From: Dyadobacter sp. CECT 9275
GTDB lineage: Bacteria > Bacteroidota > Bacteroidia > Cytophagales > Spirosomataceae
NCBI RefSeq assembly: GCF_907164905.1
Contig: NZ_CAJRAF010000002.1
Location: 4,054,001 to 4,118,000 of the forward strand
Direction of reading: 5' to 3'
Length of the DNA stretch: 64,000 nt
Part shown: piece by piece, positions 8,386 through 16,671 of the stretch
Layout: each line of letters begins with the position of its first letter
How positions within the stretch are numbered: the first letter of the stretch is position 1
Notes under the pieces: model-generated
Told to the model about the DNA's origin: nothing
The model's database searches: none
Seen by the model: the letters and a program-made list of their open reading frames with translations, nothing else
Program-made: the position numbers and the translations under genes

Positions 8386-9812
8386 CTGTATACTCCGTCT
8401 TCAACAAAAAAATCAGCGGCAAATCGAACGAGCATATTCTTTAAAATGTCACGAAATTCTCTATAAGCTTTATTTTCTCTAAAGCCCTCTCTTCCGGCTT
8501 TTTCAGATAACTCAGAATTTTTAATTAAGTCAATTTCGACCGCACCAAACATTTGTCTATGTGAAAAGTAATATCGGTTAGCTTTAAAGGTTCTTCTCTT
8601 TTCTATTTCCAGCCAGTCATAATCAGTGTCCCCATAAGGTAAAATTCTTATTCCACTTTTATAAATATATAATCCACCAAGTCTATTTGTCTTGTTCGAA
8701 AGGAGATTATACTCTTCGGTAGGAATTGTCGAAGTTTGTGATTTTCCCTGGATGTAGGCAATATTTATTTTGAAGGGACCGCATTGAGTTTTTTTTCCCT
8801 TGCTGCCAGCCCACGGGATTTTGTATTCTCTTGCGCCTTCTTGATAAACTGAAACCTCACCATCAAATTGACCATATTCATTAAATTGGCCACTAAAATG
8901 ATGATCAGCATTTCTGAACTCAGTAGGAGAAAAGAAACCTCTTTCATCAATGATATCTATCACATCATCTATCCTTTTGTGATCTCTAAAAGCTGTCTGA
9001 ATAACTGGCTTTTCATGATCGGGAGTCATTACATTGGAAAACCCTAGTAATGCCTTTTCGAGAGAAGACGCTCTGGTAAATGTGCTCGAATCAATATCTG
9101 ATTCTAAGATTTCATTGGCAGGCCGAATTAAGAAATGCGTTCCGTGTCCATCGCCTCCCAAGCTCATATCTGGCACGTATGAGTCTATTTCGTCCGCGCT
9201 GAGCCGCATTTGATCGAACTCTAGTTTAAACCGAGTAATTTCTTCATCGTCGAGGTATCTTAATTTGTCGATATTCTTAGCAAAGGAGTCAACCATCTCA
9301 GAAATATCGCTGTAAGAAGGTAAATGACCATCCTTGAAGGTTCTGATAGGAATTTCTATTTCATTTAAATCGATCCCAGGTAACTCAAATAGGCGCCAAT
9401 GTATGTATGCTACGACTAAATCCGAGAGGGCTTCTCCTCGCTTTGCCCGAGTGAGAATCAAAACCTGAGATCCAATAGCTGCAATAGCCAGTCGACCGAT
9501 GCCTTTTTCACCTAAGATTGGCCTAATAGCCTTGTCAGCTGCGTGAGGTGGCGCGCTAATCCCCCGCCGATTGACCATTTTACTTTCTGTTCCAATTGTC
9601 AACCAGCGATTTTCGAAGTCATGATAGGTCATGCCCAAGCCGTCATCTCTAAGCACAAAAAGTCCATCGGACCTATAATAATCCACCTCAACCTTGTCTG
9701 CATAAGCATCATGTGCATTTTTGAACAATTCGCTGATGGCTGATGGAATCCCAGCAATTTGCTGTCGTCCAAGCATATCAATTGCTCTAGCACGTGCTTT
9801 GAAATTAGCCAT
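8386..9812 (-). pseudogene. MORC/GHKL-type ATPase of a methyltransferase-linked defence locus, C-terminus lost
   Basis: About 475 native residues, then 40 or so encoded by the IS21 end. The N-terminal GHKL (Hsp90/MutL-like) ATPase fold has an N box in ISELFKNAHDAYADKV, G1 in RDDGLGM, and a second glycine box in GEKGIGRLAIAAIG; an S5-like transducer region follows. Proteins of this style (prokaryotic MORC relatives) are known to be encoded next to cytosine methyltransferases in restriction-like loci, often with a Z1 helicase and PD-(D/E)XK proteins. Here it lies 74 bases downstream of such a methyltransferase gene in the same direction. The IS truncates its end and removed whatever lay downstream. 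Residual activity cannot be judged. Confidence 0.8.
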
Positions 9813-9886
9813 TTGACTTTTTAAATTAATTTGATCGCCTAATTCATCTTGGCGATATTAGCCTTGATAGCCGTCAATCCAGGCAA

Positions 9887-10942
9887 TTATTCTGCGGATT
9901 CCAGTACACTTCTTATTTGTAATGCTTGGACACGGATAAACTCAGGAGGTAAAGCATTTCCTATCATTAGCGCGACTCCAGTCTTGCCTCGATCCAATGA
10001 AAATTTATAATCAATTGGGAATGATTGTAGCAGGCCCGCTTCTCGTAACGTTATTGCCCTGTCTTCCTCGGGATGAATAAATCGTCCCTTAGATGGATTA
10101 TTGCAGCCACTAGTCATTGTTGGCGATACGTCGTCCCATTTCATTCTGCCATAGACATCCCGAAACATTGCTCGGTGGCTCCCATCTTTAACATGGCAGG
10201 CGCATTGTTGTTCAATTGGTAAATCAAATCGGCTTCCTCCATCCTTTGGAACAGACTTAATCCTTGCAATCATAGATGCCGTCCTGTGGTCTATAAGATC
10301 GTGTAATGAATCTCCTGATTCTCCAGGCTTAGGTAGATTGGCCTCCTCAAAGGTTTGACGCACCGTTTTCTTATAGTTAGTGGGCTTGGCAAAATTCACC
10401 TTCCCAATCCTTGTCGTCATCAGTATCATCCTCCGTCTTCTTTGCGGAACGCCGAAGTCGGCAACATTCAGTATTTTAACTACATCTTCTCGATTATTAT
10501 GATATCCAAGTTCACCTAATTCAGCGAGAATTTTCGTAAGTCTTTTGTCTTTAAAGAGGCCAGGGACATTTTCTAGCATTACGGCTCTAGGTTGTAATTC
10601 CCTAACGAGGCGCATGAATTCAAAAACAAGATCATTTTTTTGTTGCCTTTCCTCGTCGGCAATACGAGACCCATTCAATGTTGTTAGGGTTGAAAATCCT
10701 TGACATGGAGGGCACCCTGCTAACAAATCGAGTTCCCCAATCTCCAAATCTAGTGCCTTGCGAATTTCGTTTCCAGAAACATCGCCTATATCCATCGCCC
10801 AAACCTTTACATTAGGATGATTTTCTAAATAGGTCTTCACGGCAACTGGCTCAATTTCAACTGCACCAATTACTTGATAACCAGCATTCTTTAATCCAAG
10901 AGTTAGTCCGCCACAGCCACTAAATAAGTCTATAGCTTTCAT
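9887..10942 (-). CDS. dcm: DNA (cytosine-5-)-methyltransferase
   Basis: 351 residues with all core m5C motifs in order: I in DLFSGCGGLTLG (AdoMet binding), IV in AGCPPCQGFST (catalytic Cys), VI in LENVPG, VIII in QRRRR, a short target-recognition region, IX in DVSPTMTSG, and X in IGNALPPEF. It transfers a methyl group from AdoMet to cytosine in a specific DNA site; the site cannot be read from sequence. It is the first gene of an operon with the MORC-type ATPase. An ISL3-type IS sits 50 bases upstream of the start, between the gene and its likely original promoter. No restriction nuclease remains nearby. The symbol is used in the general family sense. Confidence 0.93.
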   Translation of the reverse strand: MKAIDLFSGCGGLTLGLKNAGYQVIGAVEIEPVAVKTYLENHPNVKVWAMDIGDVSGNEIRKALDLEIGELDLLAGCPPCQGFSTLTTLNGSRIADEERQQKNDLVFEFMRLVRELQPRAVMLENVPGLFKDKRLTKILAELGELGYHNNREDVVKILNVADFGVPQRRRRMILMTTRIGKVNFAKPTNYKKTVRQTFEEANLPKPGESGDSLHDLIDHRTASMIARIKSVPKDGGSRFDLPIEQQCACHVKDGSHRAMFRDVYGRMKWDDVSPTMTSGCNNPSKGRFIHPEEDRAITLREAGLLQSFPIDYKFSLDRGKTGVALMIGNALPPEFIRVQALQIRSVLESAE

Positions 10943-10983
10943 AAGAGGGCAATGAAACGTTAATCAAAAACAACGCAAAGTCG

Positions 10984-10991
10984 AAAAGATG
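10984..10991. repeat. Left copy of 8-bp target duplication
   Basis: AAAAGATG, identical to 12423-12430, directly abutting the ISL3-type element. Confidence 0.9.
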
Positions 10992-11024
10992 GGATCAAGA
11001 CCAAATGTTGTGGAGCACCTTGGA

Positions 11025-12017
11025 TTAAGCATATAACTGAGTGAGGCGGTAAAGAAAGAATTCGACGTTTCTGACTCCTCGGAACTGAGCCCTAAATGCT
11101 TTAATTTTTGCGTTGAAGGATTCGGCAGACGCATTGGTGCTACGGTTATCAAAATAATTGACAATGGTCTTGTAATGGCTTTCAATCGAGCGGGCTACTG
11201 TATTGAATGCTTTAAATCCGGATTGCCTGACCTTTTCGTGCCACTTGGCAAGCCTTGTCAACCCGTATATCTTTTCAGATGTGTTTGTGAAGATGTTACT
11301 TAGCTCTAGCGCCAGCTCGTATGCCTTTTTAAGGTCTGGGAAGCGTTCGAAGAGAAGTTGTGCTCTTTCTCGTTGGCTATCAGTCCAGGTACTGGGCTTT
11401 TTGTAAAGTGCGTATCTACTGCGAGCCAGTAGTTGTTTGACGGTATCACCGTTACCTAATATTTCTGGTTGATACTCTGTCTGAGAAACCTTTGCCTGCT
11501 CAATGGCATCGTTTTCCTTGTCCAACGCATCCCATCGGTGTTTAATGCGGATTTCTTGAAGGGCTTCGACTGCCAATCTTTGTACATGGAAGCGGTCAGT
11601 GACGCGCACTGCCCGCGGGAAACAACGCTTGGCGATCATAGTCATGCTACTGGCCATGTCTAAGGTTATTTCAGTCACTTTCTTGCGAAGTGATTCCGGA
11701 ATTTTGCGGATGACCTCAATGACCGCTTCTGCTTTGGTGCCAGCCACAATGGCCACTATACTGCCTTTACCGCCTCTGGCTGCTTTGTTTGTAAGAATGG
11801 TGTAGAGTTCGCCGTGAGAAAGACTGGTCTCGTCGATTGATAGGTGGGATCCTAGATTTTGAGGAAAGAGCAGCCACTTTTTAGCATGGCCCCGTTGGTC
11901 CCAATTTTTAAACCCACTTTGAAAATCGCGGTATTGACGTAATAAGCTTTTGCCGTTAACCCCATAGAACCGTCCAATCGCCCAGGCGCTATTCGGGTTG
12001 ATATCTACTGATATCTT
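11025..12017 (-). CDS. ISL3-family (ISAon1-like) transposase, orfB
   Basis: The frame is open for 330 codons from 12017 to the stop at 11025. Catalytic Asp lies in HLSIDETSLSHG (near 11830), the second in ITLDMASSM, and the Glu in NASAESFNAKIKA. The only good in-frame start is a GTG at 11756, which is after the first catalytic Asp, and there is no ATG, GTG or TTG upstream in this frame. A TAA lies at 12018-12020, immediately before the frame opens, over the run T6A4G. The protein must therefore be made by a shift of +1 (or -2) from orfA, whose stop is at 11989, or by an unusual start codon. See the finding on this arrangement. Confidence 0.85.
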   Translation of the reverse strand, partial: KISVDINPNSAWAIGRFYGVNGKSLLRQYRDFQSGFKNWDQRGHAKKWLLFPQNLGSHLSIDETSLSHGELYTILTNKAARGGKGSIVAIVAGTKAEAVIEVIRKIPESLRKKVTEITLDMASSMTMIAKRCFPRAVRVTDRFHVQRLAVEALQEIRIKHRWDALDKENDAIEQAKVSQTEYQPEILGNGDTVKQLLARSRYALYKKPSTWTDSQRERAQLLFERFPDLKKAYELALELSNIFTNTSEKIYGLTRLAKWHEKVRQSGFKAFNTVARSIESHYKTIVNYFDNRSTNASAESFNAKIKAFRAQFRGVRNVEFFLYRLTQLYA

Positions 12018-12351
12018 TTAAAAAAGCCGCGAATTCACTAGTCATTCGCGTTCCTTTGCCTACTTCTGCCCAATCTCTGTACACTACTTTTCCTGTTTTG
12101 CTATTAAGCCATCTGCGGCGTTTAATGTGAAGAAAGACTTTATGGCCCCGAATCGGGAAATCCTGGACAGTAATCGTCGGGAAGAAGCCTTTGGAGAGCA
12201 GGTTCCTTCTTTCTGGATCAGTCTCGTCCGCATTTTTCTCATCAATATGCACGTGGAAGACACCATCCTGCCGGTCGATAGAAGTTAACTCAAAATTTTC
12301 GAGGATGAACTCAGGTAATAGAAACTGAATAATGGGTAAGAAACTCTCCAA
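11989..12351 (-). CDS. ISAon1-type transposase N-terminal region protein, orfA
   Basis: 120 residues from a TTG start at 12351. It matches the short first ORF of ISAon1-like ISL3 elements in Bacteroidota: an acidic stretch followed by a compact DNA-binding segment (ITVQDFPIRGHKVFLHIKRR, then RTMTSEFAAFLK-like residues before the stop). It overlaps orfB by about 29 bases. Probably it supplies the terminal-repeat-binding domain of the transposase, either as a separate subunit or fused by frameshifting. Confidence 0.85.
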   Translation of the reverse strand: MESFLPIIQFLLPEFILENFELTSIDRQDGVFHVHIDEKNADETDPERRNLLSKGFFPTITVQDFPIRGHKVFLHIKRRRWLNSKTGKVVYRDWAEVGKGTRMTSEFAAFLKDISRYQPE

Positions 12352-12422
12352 AACGAACTGGTTTGATTAAAAACACAAACCTAGATAAATCCTATCCCCT
12401 CCACAAGTTTTTGATTTGATCC

Positions 12423-12430
12423 AAAAGATG
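12423..12430. repeat. Right copy of 8-bp target duplication
   Basis: AAAAGATG. A similar TCCAAAAGAT also occurs about 36 bases further right, by chance or target preference. Confidence 0.9.
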
Positions 12431-12498
12431 TCAAATTAAAAAATTAAAAAACGATATCCAAAAGATTTCGGATTCGGTCAATCATTCGCCCCCAAAGT

Positions 12499-12520
12499 CT
12501 TGTGCAAATCTTGTGCAAAT
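12499..12520. repeat. Perfect tandem 11-bp repeat next to tRNA-Val terminator
   Basis: CTTGTGCAAAT occurs twice back to back (12499-12509 and 12510-12520). It lies between the island and the terminator of tRNA-Val. Such repeats can be recombinase-binding sites at a tRNA attachment locus, but no integrase gene is visible in the window. Confidence 0.5.
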
Positions 12521-12556
12521 AAAAAAGCACCTACAAGTTTTATCTCGTAAGTGCTT
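12521..12556 (-). terminator. Rho-independent terminator of tRNA-Val
   Basis: On the minus strand, AGCACTTAC and GTAGGTGCT pair (one G-U) around a 12-base loop, followed by TTTTTTA. It lies directly downstream of the tRNA 3' end. Confidence 0.8.
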
Positions 12557-12566
12557 GATTTTGAAG

Positions 12567-12641
12567 TGGGAGTTGAGGGATTCGAACCCCCGACCCTCTG
12601 CTTGTAAGGCAGATGCTCTGAACCAACTGAGCTAAACTCCC
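12567..12641 (-). tRNA. tRNA-Val (anticodon UAC)
   Basis: 75 bases with a full cloverleaf: 7-bp acceptor stem GGGAGTT/AACTCCC, D arm GCTC/GAGC, anticodon stem TCTGC/GCAGA with loop CTTACAA (anticodon TAC at 12604-12606), T arm with GTTCGAAT. The discriminator is A and CCA is not encoded. It lies between the accessory region and the core genes starting with porT. Confidence 0.95.
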
Positions 12642-12761
12642 TTTTTTTGTGTCCCCATTCGCGTCGTTTGGGAGTGCAAATATTGAGGAGTATTTTCTTA
12701 AATCCAACTTTTTTGTTGAAAAAAATCACTTTTTTTTCAACCGATTGATAATCAGAAACAT

Positions 12762-13502
12762 TTATTCGAAATTTAAATATAAGGTAACGGTATGGGTTGT
12801 CAACCGCTTGATTCCGGAAGTAGTGGAGTTGGCAGATGGCTGAAGTACGTTGGAAAGTCCATGAGAAAATCTTAATTCCGGCGCAAATTTGAAAAACTCA
12901 AAGAATTGTTCGTATCCGATACCATAGTCTACCGTAAAGTCAGAGGTTTTCGTATCCAGCGTGCCGGAGCCCGCACCGCGGTTACGCTTTACATTGGTTT
13001 CAATGGACATGGTAATGCCGGCTATCATGTACATTCGGGAATTAACACGGCGGTTGGATTTGTATTTCAGCAAAAGGGGAATTTCGACCCAGGTCGATTC
13101 CCTTTTTTGGATTTTTTCGGTACCCCCAGGGTAACTGAATTTCATCTGCCTCTCGTAAAGTGAAACAGAAGGAGTCGTTCTTAGGTCAAAATGATCAGTC
13201 AGATAGGCGTTAATGGTGAAACCCATCCGGAAAGCTGTTGTGGTAGGAGACTCAATTAAATAGGATGTATCCCTTGTCAGGAAATCATCGCTGTGGCTGA
13301 AATTATACCGGGTGAAAGGGATTGCGAATAATATACCATAATGTAGTGGCTTGTCGTCGTAATATTCAAGATGCTTGCGCCGATAGCCCAGGCCTTGGCT
13401 GGTTGCAGTGTACGAGGAGGCCAAAAGTAGAATCAGAAAGCCTGTTATGACTACTTTTGACCAATGTAAATGGAACAGACCCCGAAGGTTAATGATATGC
13501 AT
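12762..13502 (-). CDS. porT: PorT-like outer-membrane beta-barrel protein of type IX secretion
   Basis: 246 residues with an N-terminal signal segment (VVITGFLILLLASSYTATSQ) and alternating beta strands ending in the barrel-closing THTVTLYLNF motif. PorT is an outer-membrane component needed for the type IX secretion/gliding machinery in Bacteroidota. Its identity rests on size, fold and the very characteristic position: it overlaps the 3' end of ubiE by about 50 bases, a ubiE-porT pairing conserved in the phylum. It fits with the two T9SS cargo proteins at the right of this window. Confidence 0.8.
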   Translation of the reverse strand: MHIINLRGLFHLHWSKVVITGFLILLLASSYTATSQGLGYRRKHLEYYDDKPLHYGILFAIPFTRYNFSHSDDFLTRDTSYLIESPTTTAFRMGFTINAYLTDHFDLRTTPSVSLYERQMKFSYPGGTEKIQKRESTWVEIPLLLKYKSNRRVNSRMYMIAGITMSIETNVKRNRGAGSGTLDTKTSDFTVDYGIGYEQFFEFFKFAPELRFSHGLSNVLQPSANSTTSGIKRLTTHTVTLYLNFE

Positions 13503-14173
13503 TTGGTATTTTTGAATCCTGCTTTTTTATAAATTCCAAGAAAAGCTTCGCCATCAGGGAAGGCCTGAACTGATTCAGGCAGATATGTGTAAGCGGAGCT
13601 GTCCTTTGAGACGGTATTTCCTATAATTGGTAATATAAATTTGAAATAAAAATTGTATAACTGTTTAAAGGGGAAGCTTTTGGGTTTTGAGAACTCTACA
13701 ACAATACATGTTCCTCCAGGCTTCATCACCCGGTTCATTTCTGAAAGCCCGGAAAGCAGATTCTGAAAGTTTCTTACTCCAAACGAAACGATAACCGCGT
13801 CAAAATAATTGTCCGTAAAATTCAAACTTTCGGAATCGCCGCTTTGTAAGCTGATGATGTTCTCCTTTTTTAAGCGGGCAATTTTTTCGCGACCAACCGC
13901 CAGCATACCTTCCGAGATGTCCACCCCGATAATTTTTTCAGGATTCAATGACAAGGCTTCTATAGCGAAGTCACCGGTTCCGGTGGCAATGTCCAGGATT
14001 ACTTTTGGTTGTTGTTTTTTCAGCAGTCTGATTGCCCTCTTTCGCCAGTAGATATCCACTCCACCACTCAAAACATGGTTTAACAGGTCGTATTTAGGCG
14101 AAATATTGTCAAACATTTCTGCCACCTGCTCTCTTTTACTGCCATCTTTATCTTTATATGGAATCACACTCAT
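13451..14173 (-). CDS. ubiE: Demethylmenaquinone methyltransferase UbiE/MenG
   Basis: 240 residues, class I AdoMet methyltransferase. It has the AdoMet loop in VILDIATGTGDFAIEA, the acidic residue in IIGVDISEGML, and the family signatures YDLLNHVLSGGVDIYWRKRA and NRVMKPGGTCIVVEFSKP. It makes the final methylation step of menaquinone, the quinone used by the complex I encoded further right. It is the first gene of a two-gene unit with porT; the upstream 240 bases are non-coding and divergent to the OmpA gene. Confidence 0.95.
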   Translation of the reverse strand: MSVIPYKDKDGSKREQVAEMFDNISPKYDLLNHVLSGGVDIYWRKRAIRLLKKQQPKVILDIATGTGDFAIEALSLNPEKIIGVDISEGMLAVGREKIARLKKENIISLQSGDSESLNFTDNYFDAVIVSFGVRNFQNLLSGLSEMNRVMKPGGTCIVVEFSKPKSFPFKQLYNFYFKFILPIIGNTVSKDSSAYTYLPESVQAFPDGEAFLGIYKKAGFKNTKCISLTFGVCSIYIGQK

Positions 14174-14283
14174 ACGTCAAAATCAATATAGAATAGGATG
14201 CAAAGCTAATGGTTATTTGGCTTGTGTTTAATGTCACAACAGTGAAAATATACCTTGCTGATCTATTTTCACACCAAAATTGT

Positions 14284-14312
14284 TTGCATTCGTGCTGAGA
14301 TTTTTATATTTG
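14284..14312 (+). promoter_or_regulatory. Bacteroidota-type promoter for the OmpA-family gene
   Basis: TTG at 14284-14286 and TATATTTG at 14305-14312 (TAnnTTTG consensus), spacer 18 bases. The CDS starts about 100 bases downstream. Confidence 0.5.
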
Positions 14313-14417
14313 TTATGAAATCCGAATCTGCAAAAGAAAATTCCATTCGTTAAGAGGCCAAAGTTCTTTATATCTAGCATTGAAGAGAAGGGATACCATC
14401 ACAACCGTTAGCAGAAA

Positions 14418-16070
14418 ATGATTAAGCATCTATACCATATCATCTTTGGCGTTTTATCACTTTATGCTTTCGTAGCACAAGGGCAGGGGCGGATAGGTAC
14501 CCAGCGCTCCAGTACCAATACCGGGCTTGGTCCCAACAGGGAGTTGTCGCCTTATTCTGTTTCTGTAAGGGGCGGGCTCACCCAGTTTTTTGGTGAGATG
14601 AGTAATCAGGATATGAAAGGCATGATTGGCGTCAGCCTTGGACGCGCCTATACCAAACGGTTCTCCATGAATCTGGATTATACTGCCGGGAAGCTTGGGG
14701 GGCAGAAGGTGGATTTCTTCAACTCGTATTTTGTAAGTGAGTACAATACACTGGAACTTCTGGCCAAATGGAATCTGACGGAACAATTCAGCAGATACGA
14801 GCCGGGTAAATTTAATATCAGTGTCTACGGTGGTTTGGGGATGATGTTTTTTAGTTCCAATGCCTATGACCTCACCACGGATAAGCTTGTAAGGTTTTCA
14901 AACAGTGAAGTGAGTGGTAGAAATCCCCTTTTTCTTCGGTGGGGTAACCCAAGAGGGAAGTTGGGAGTTAAAAAGACTCAGGAAAGGGTGATCCCGCTTG
15001 GAACTTCGCTTGATTACAGGCTTAGTCCACAATGGAAAGTAGGCTTGGATTATCGTTTTTATCTGGTGAGAAGTGATAAATTAGATGCCACATCAGGAAG
15101 AAGGCTTGTAAATCCTGAGGAGGGTAACTCATACAGCGATACGCCCAATGATAAATTCAGCTTTTTAAGTATTTCCCTTACCTACAGGTTCACCAGGGCT
15201 ACAAGAGATACGGATAAGGACGGCATACCTGACGACCGTGACCGATGTCCTGATGTTGCCGGTATTGCCAGGTATTTTGGATGTCCAGATACGGATGGCG
15301 ATGGTATTCCTGACTATGTGGATCGCTGCCCTAACGAGGCAGGTTCGGCAAAAACACGAGGCTGCCCTGATAGTGACGGGGATGGTTTTGTGGATCGGCT
15401 GGATAATTGTCCAAACATTGCAGGAACCATTCAGGGGTGTCCTGATTCTGACGGCGACGGTGTATTGGACGAACTCGATGCCTGTCCGGATGTGAAAGGT
15501 GAAGCCAGGTTCGCGGGTTGTCCTGATTCTGACGGCGACGGTATTTCTGACAAGCTGGATCGCTGCCCGGACCAGCCGGGAACTTATGCCAACAAGGGTT
15601 GTCCTGATCGTGATGGTGACGGAGTGAATGATGCAGAAGACCGATGTATAGACGTGCCGGGAGATCAGTCCAATTTTGGATGCCCGCTTGTAAGCCCCGT
15701 TCAGCGCCAGGATCTACAGGCTCAGATTGATCAGCTGCTTGCAAGTCCTGTAAGATTTGCAACCGGTACTGATGTAATAGAGGAAGGTTCTTATCAGAAA
15801 TTGACAGATATAGCCATGCTTCTGATAAGAAATCCGAATACCGACATATCCATTGAAGGACATACGGATGATATCGGAGATGAAAAAGCTAATCAGATAC
15901 TCTCTGAAAGGCGCGCGGAAGCTGTGAAGACCTATCTGAGAGAAAGGGGTATATCTTCGGCCAGGATGCTTACAGTGGGTTATGGTGAAAGCAGGCCTGT
16001 GGACGCGAGCAAGACGGCTGCCGCCAGATTTAGAAACCGGAGAGTAATGATCCGGGTGGAAGAACAATAG
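14418..16070 (+). CDS. OmpA-family outer-membrane protein with TSP3 repeats
   Basis: 550 residues. A signal peptide (cleavage after VAQGQG), then an N-terminal eight-strand barrel-like domain (residues 40-255), a thrombospondin type-3 repeat region (about 265-430) with six or so Asp-rich units of the form DTDGDGIPDYVDRCPN, and a C-terminal OmpA peptidoglycan-binding domain (about 445-550) containing ISIEGHTDDIGD and LSERRAEAVKTYL and ending RFRNRRVMIRVEE. It anchors the outer membrane to peptidoglycan, with a calcium-binding stalk. Length is normal for Cytophagales. It stands alone behind its own promoter. Confidence 0.93.
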   Translation: MIKHLYHIIFGVLSLYAFVAQGQGRIGTQRSSTNTGLGPNRELSPYSVSVRGGLTQFFGEMSNQDMKGMIGVSLGRAYTKRFSMNLDYTAGKLGGQKVDFFNSYFVSEYNTLELLAKWNLTEQFSRYEPGKFNISVYGGLGMMFFSSNAYDLTTDKLVRFSNSEVSGRNPLFLRWGNPRGKLGVKKTQERVIPLGTSLDYRLSPQWKVGLDYRFYLVRSDKLDATSGRRLVNPEEGNSYSDTPNDKFSFLSISLTYRFTRATRDTDKDGIPDDRDRCPDVAGIARYFGCPDTDGDGIPDYVDRCPNEAGSAKTRGCPDSDGDGFVDRLDNCPNIAGTIQGCPDSDGDGVLDELDACPDVKGEARFAGCPDSDGDGISDKLDRCPDQPGTYANKGCPDRDGDGVNDAEDRCIDVPGDQSNFGCPLVSPVQRQDLQAQIDQLLASPVRFATGTDVIEEGSYQKLTDIAMLLIRNPNTDISIEGHTDDIGDEKANQILSERRAEAVKTYLRERGISSARMLTVGYGESRPVDASKTAAARFRNRRVMIRVEEQ

Positions 16071-16092
16071 GTGTTTAATTGTAAAACCGGCT

Positions 16093-16671
16093 TTGAATCA
16101 GATTAAATACAGGTTATATCCGACGCTGTTAAATTATTTCGATAGATTTGAGAAAGGATATCTGAATGAAACCCTTTTGCTGGACAGGATCAACCGGGTG
16201 GTCATACCTTCAACTGAGGCGCAGCAAAAGGGAGCTAATTTTGAAGAAGCCGTTATTAAGGGTGTGAATGAAGATGCTTTTGATGGAGATATTCTCCGGA
16301 AAGTATGAGCGCTCCTGCCCAGGCCAATGTTGAAAACACAGGTATACTGTGAATATCAGCTGGATAATGTACTGCTATACGGATACGTAGATGTTATAGG
16401 AAAAACGCTTGCGGTTGATATCAAAACAACCAGCCGCTATGAAGCAGATTCTTTTGCCCACAGCCATCAGAATTTTTATCTAGCTGCCTTGCGGGCTAGG
16501 GGAATCAGAACCTTAAGATATGTGATTACCGATTTTTCGGATGTATATGCAGAAAGTTATGATTATCCGTTGGACTATTCGGTCCAGGGCAGACAGATCA
16601 TAACTTTTTGTGATTTTCTGGAAGACAACCGTGCCCGGATTACCGATACTCGGATTTTCGGGATCAGTTGA
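16093..16671 (+). pseudogene. PD-(D/E)XK nuclease-like protein interrupted by an in-frame TGA
   Basis: The frame starts at TTG 16093, stops at a TGA (16306-16308), and continues in the same frame to 16671, so one base change separates two halves of a roughly 192-residue protein. The second half carries a RecB-like core: Asp in YGYVDVIGK, then DIKTT (the D-x-K motif), then QNFYLAAL, as in PD-(D/E)XK enzymes. The first half (LYPTLLNYFDRFEKGYLNE) resembles the N-terminus of Bacteroidota proteins of this family. It is probably a recent nonsense mutation; a sequencing error or independent translation from ATG 16327 are alternatives. It follows the OmpA gene by 22 bases. Confidence 0.65.

Larger units (their letters stand above)
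10992..12422 (-). mobile_element. ISL3-family (ISAon1-like) insertion sequence, 1431 bp
   Basis: It carries two overlapping minus-strand ORFs (orfA N-terminal region, orfB DDE transposase). The ends are imperfect 24-bp inverted repeats starting GGATCAA and finishing TTGTGGAG (10992-11015, and the complement at 12399-12422), 18 of 24 matching. It is flanked by the perfect 8-bp direct repeat AAAAGATG at 10984-10991 and 12423-12430, the duplication size expected for ISL3. The element is therefore a simple insertion between dcm and the tRNA-Val terminator. Confidence 0.92.

Noticed and set aside
12478..12729. Minus-strand 83-codon frame across the tRNA
   Set aside because: It reads straight through the tRNA-Val gene and its terminator; such frames are a common artefact of tRNA sequence.
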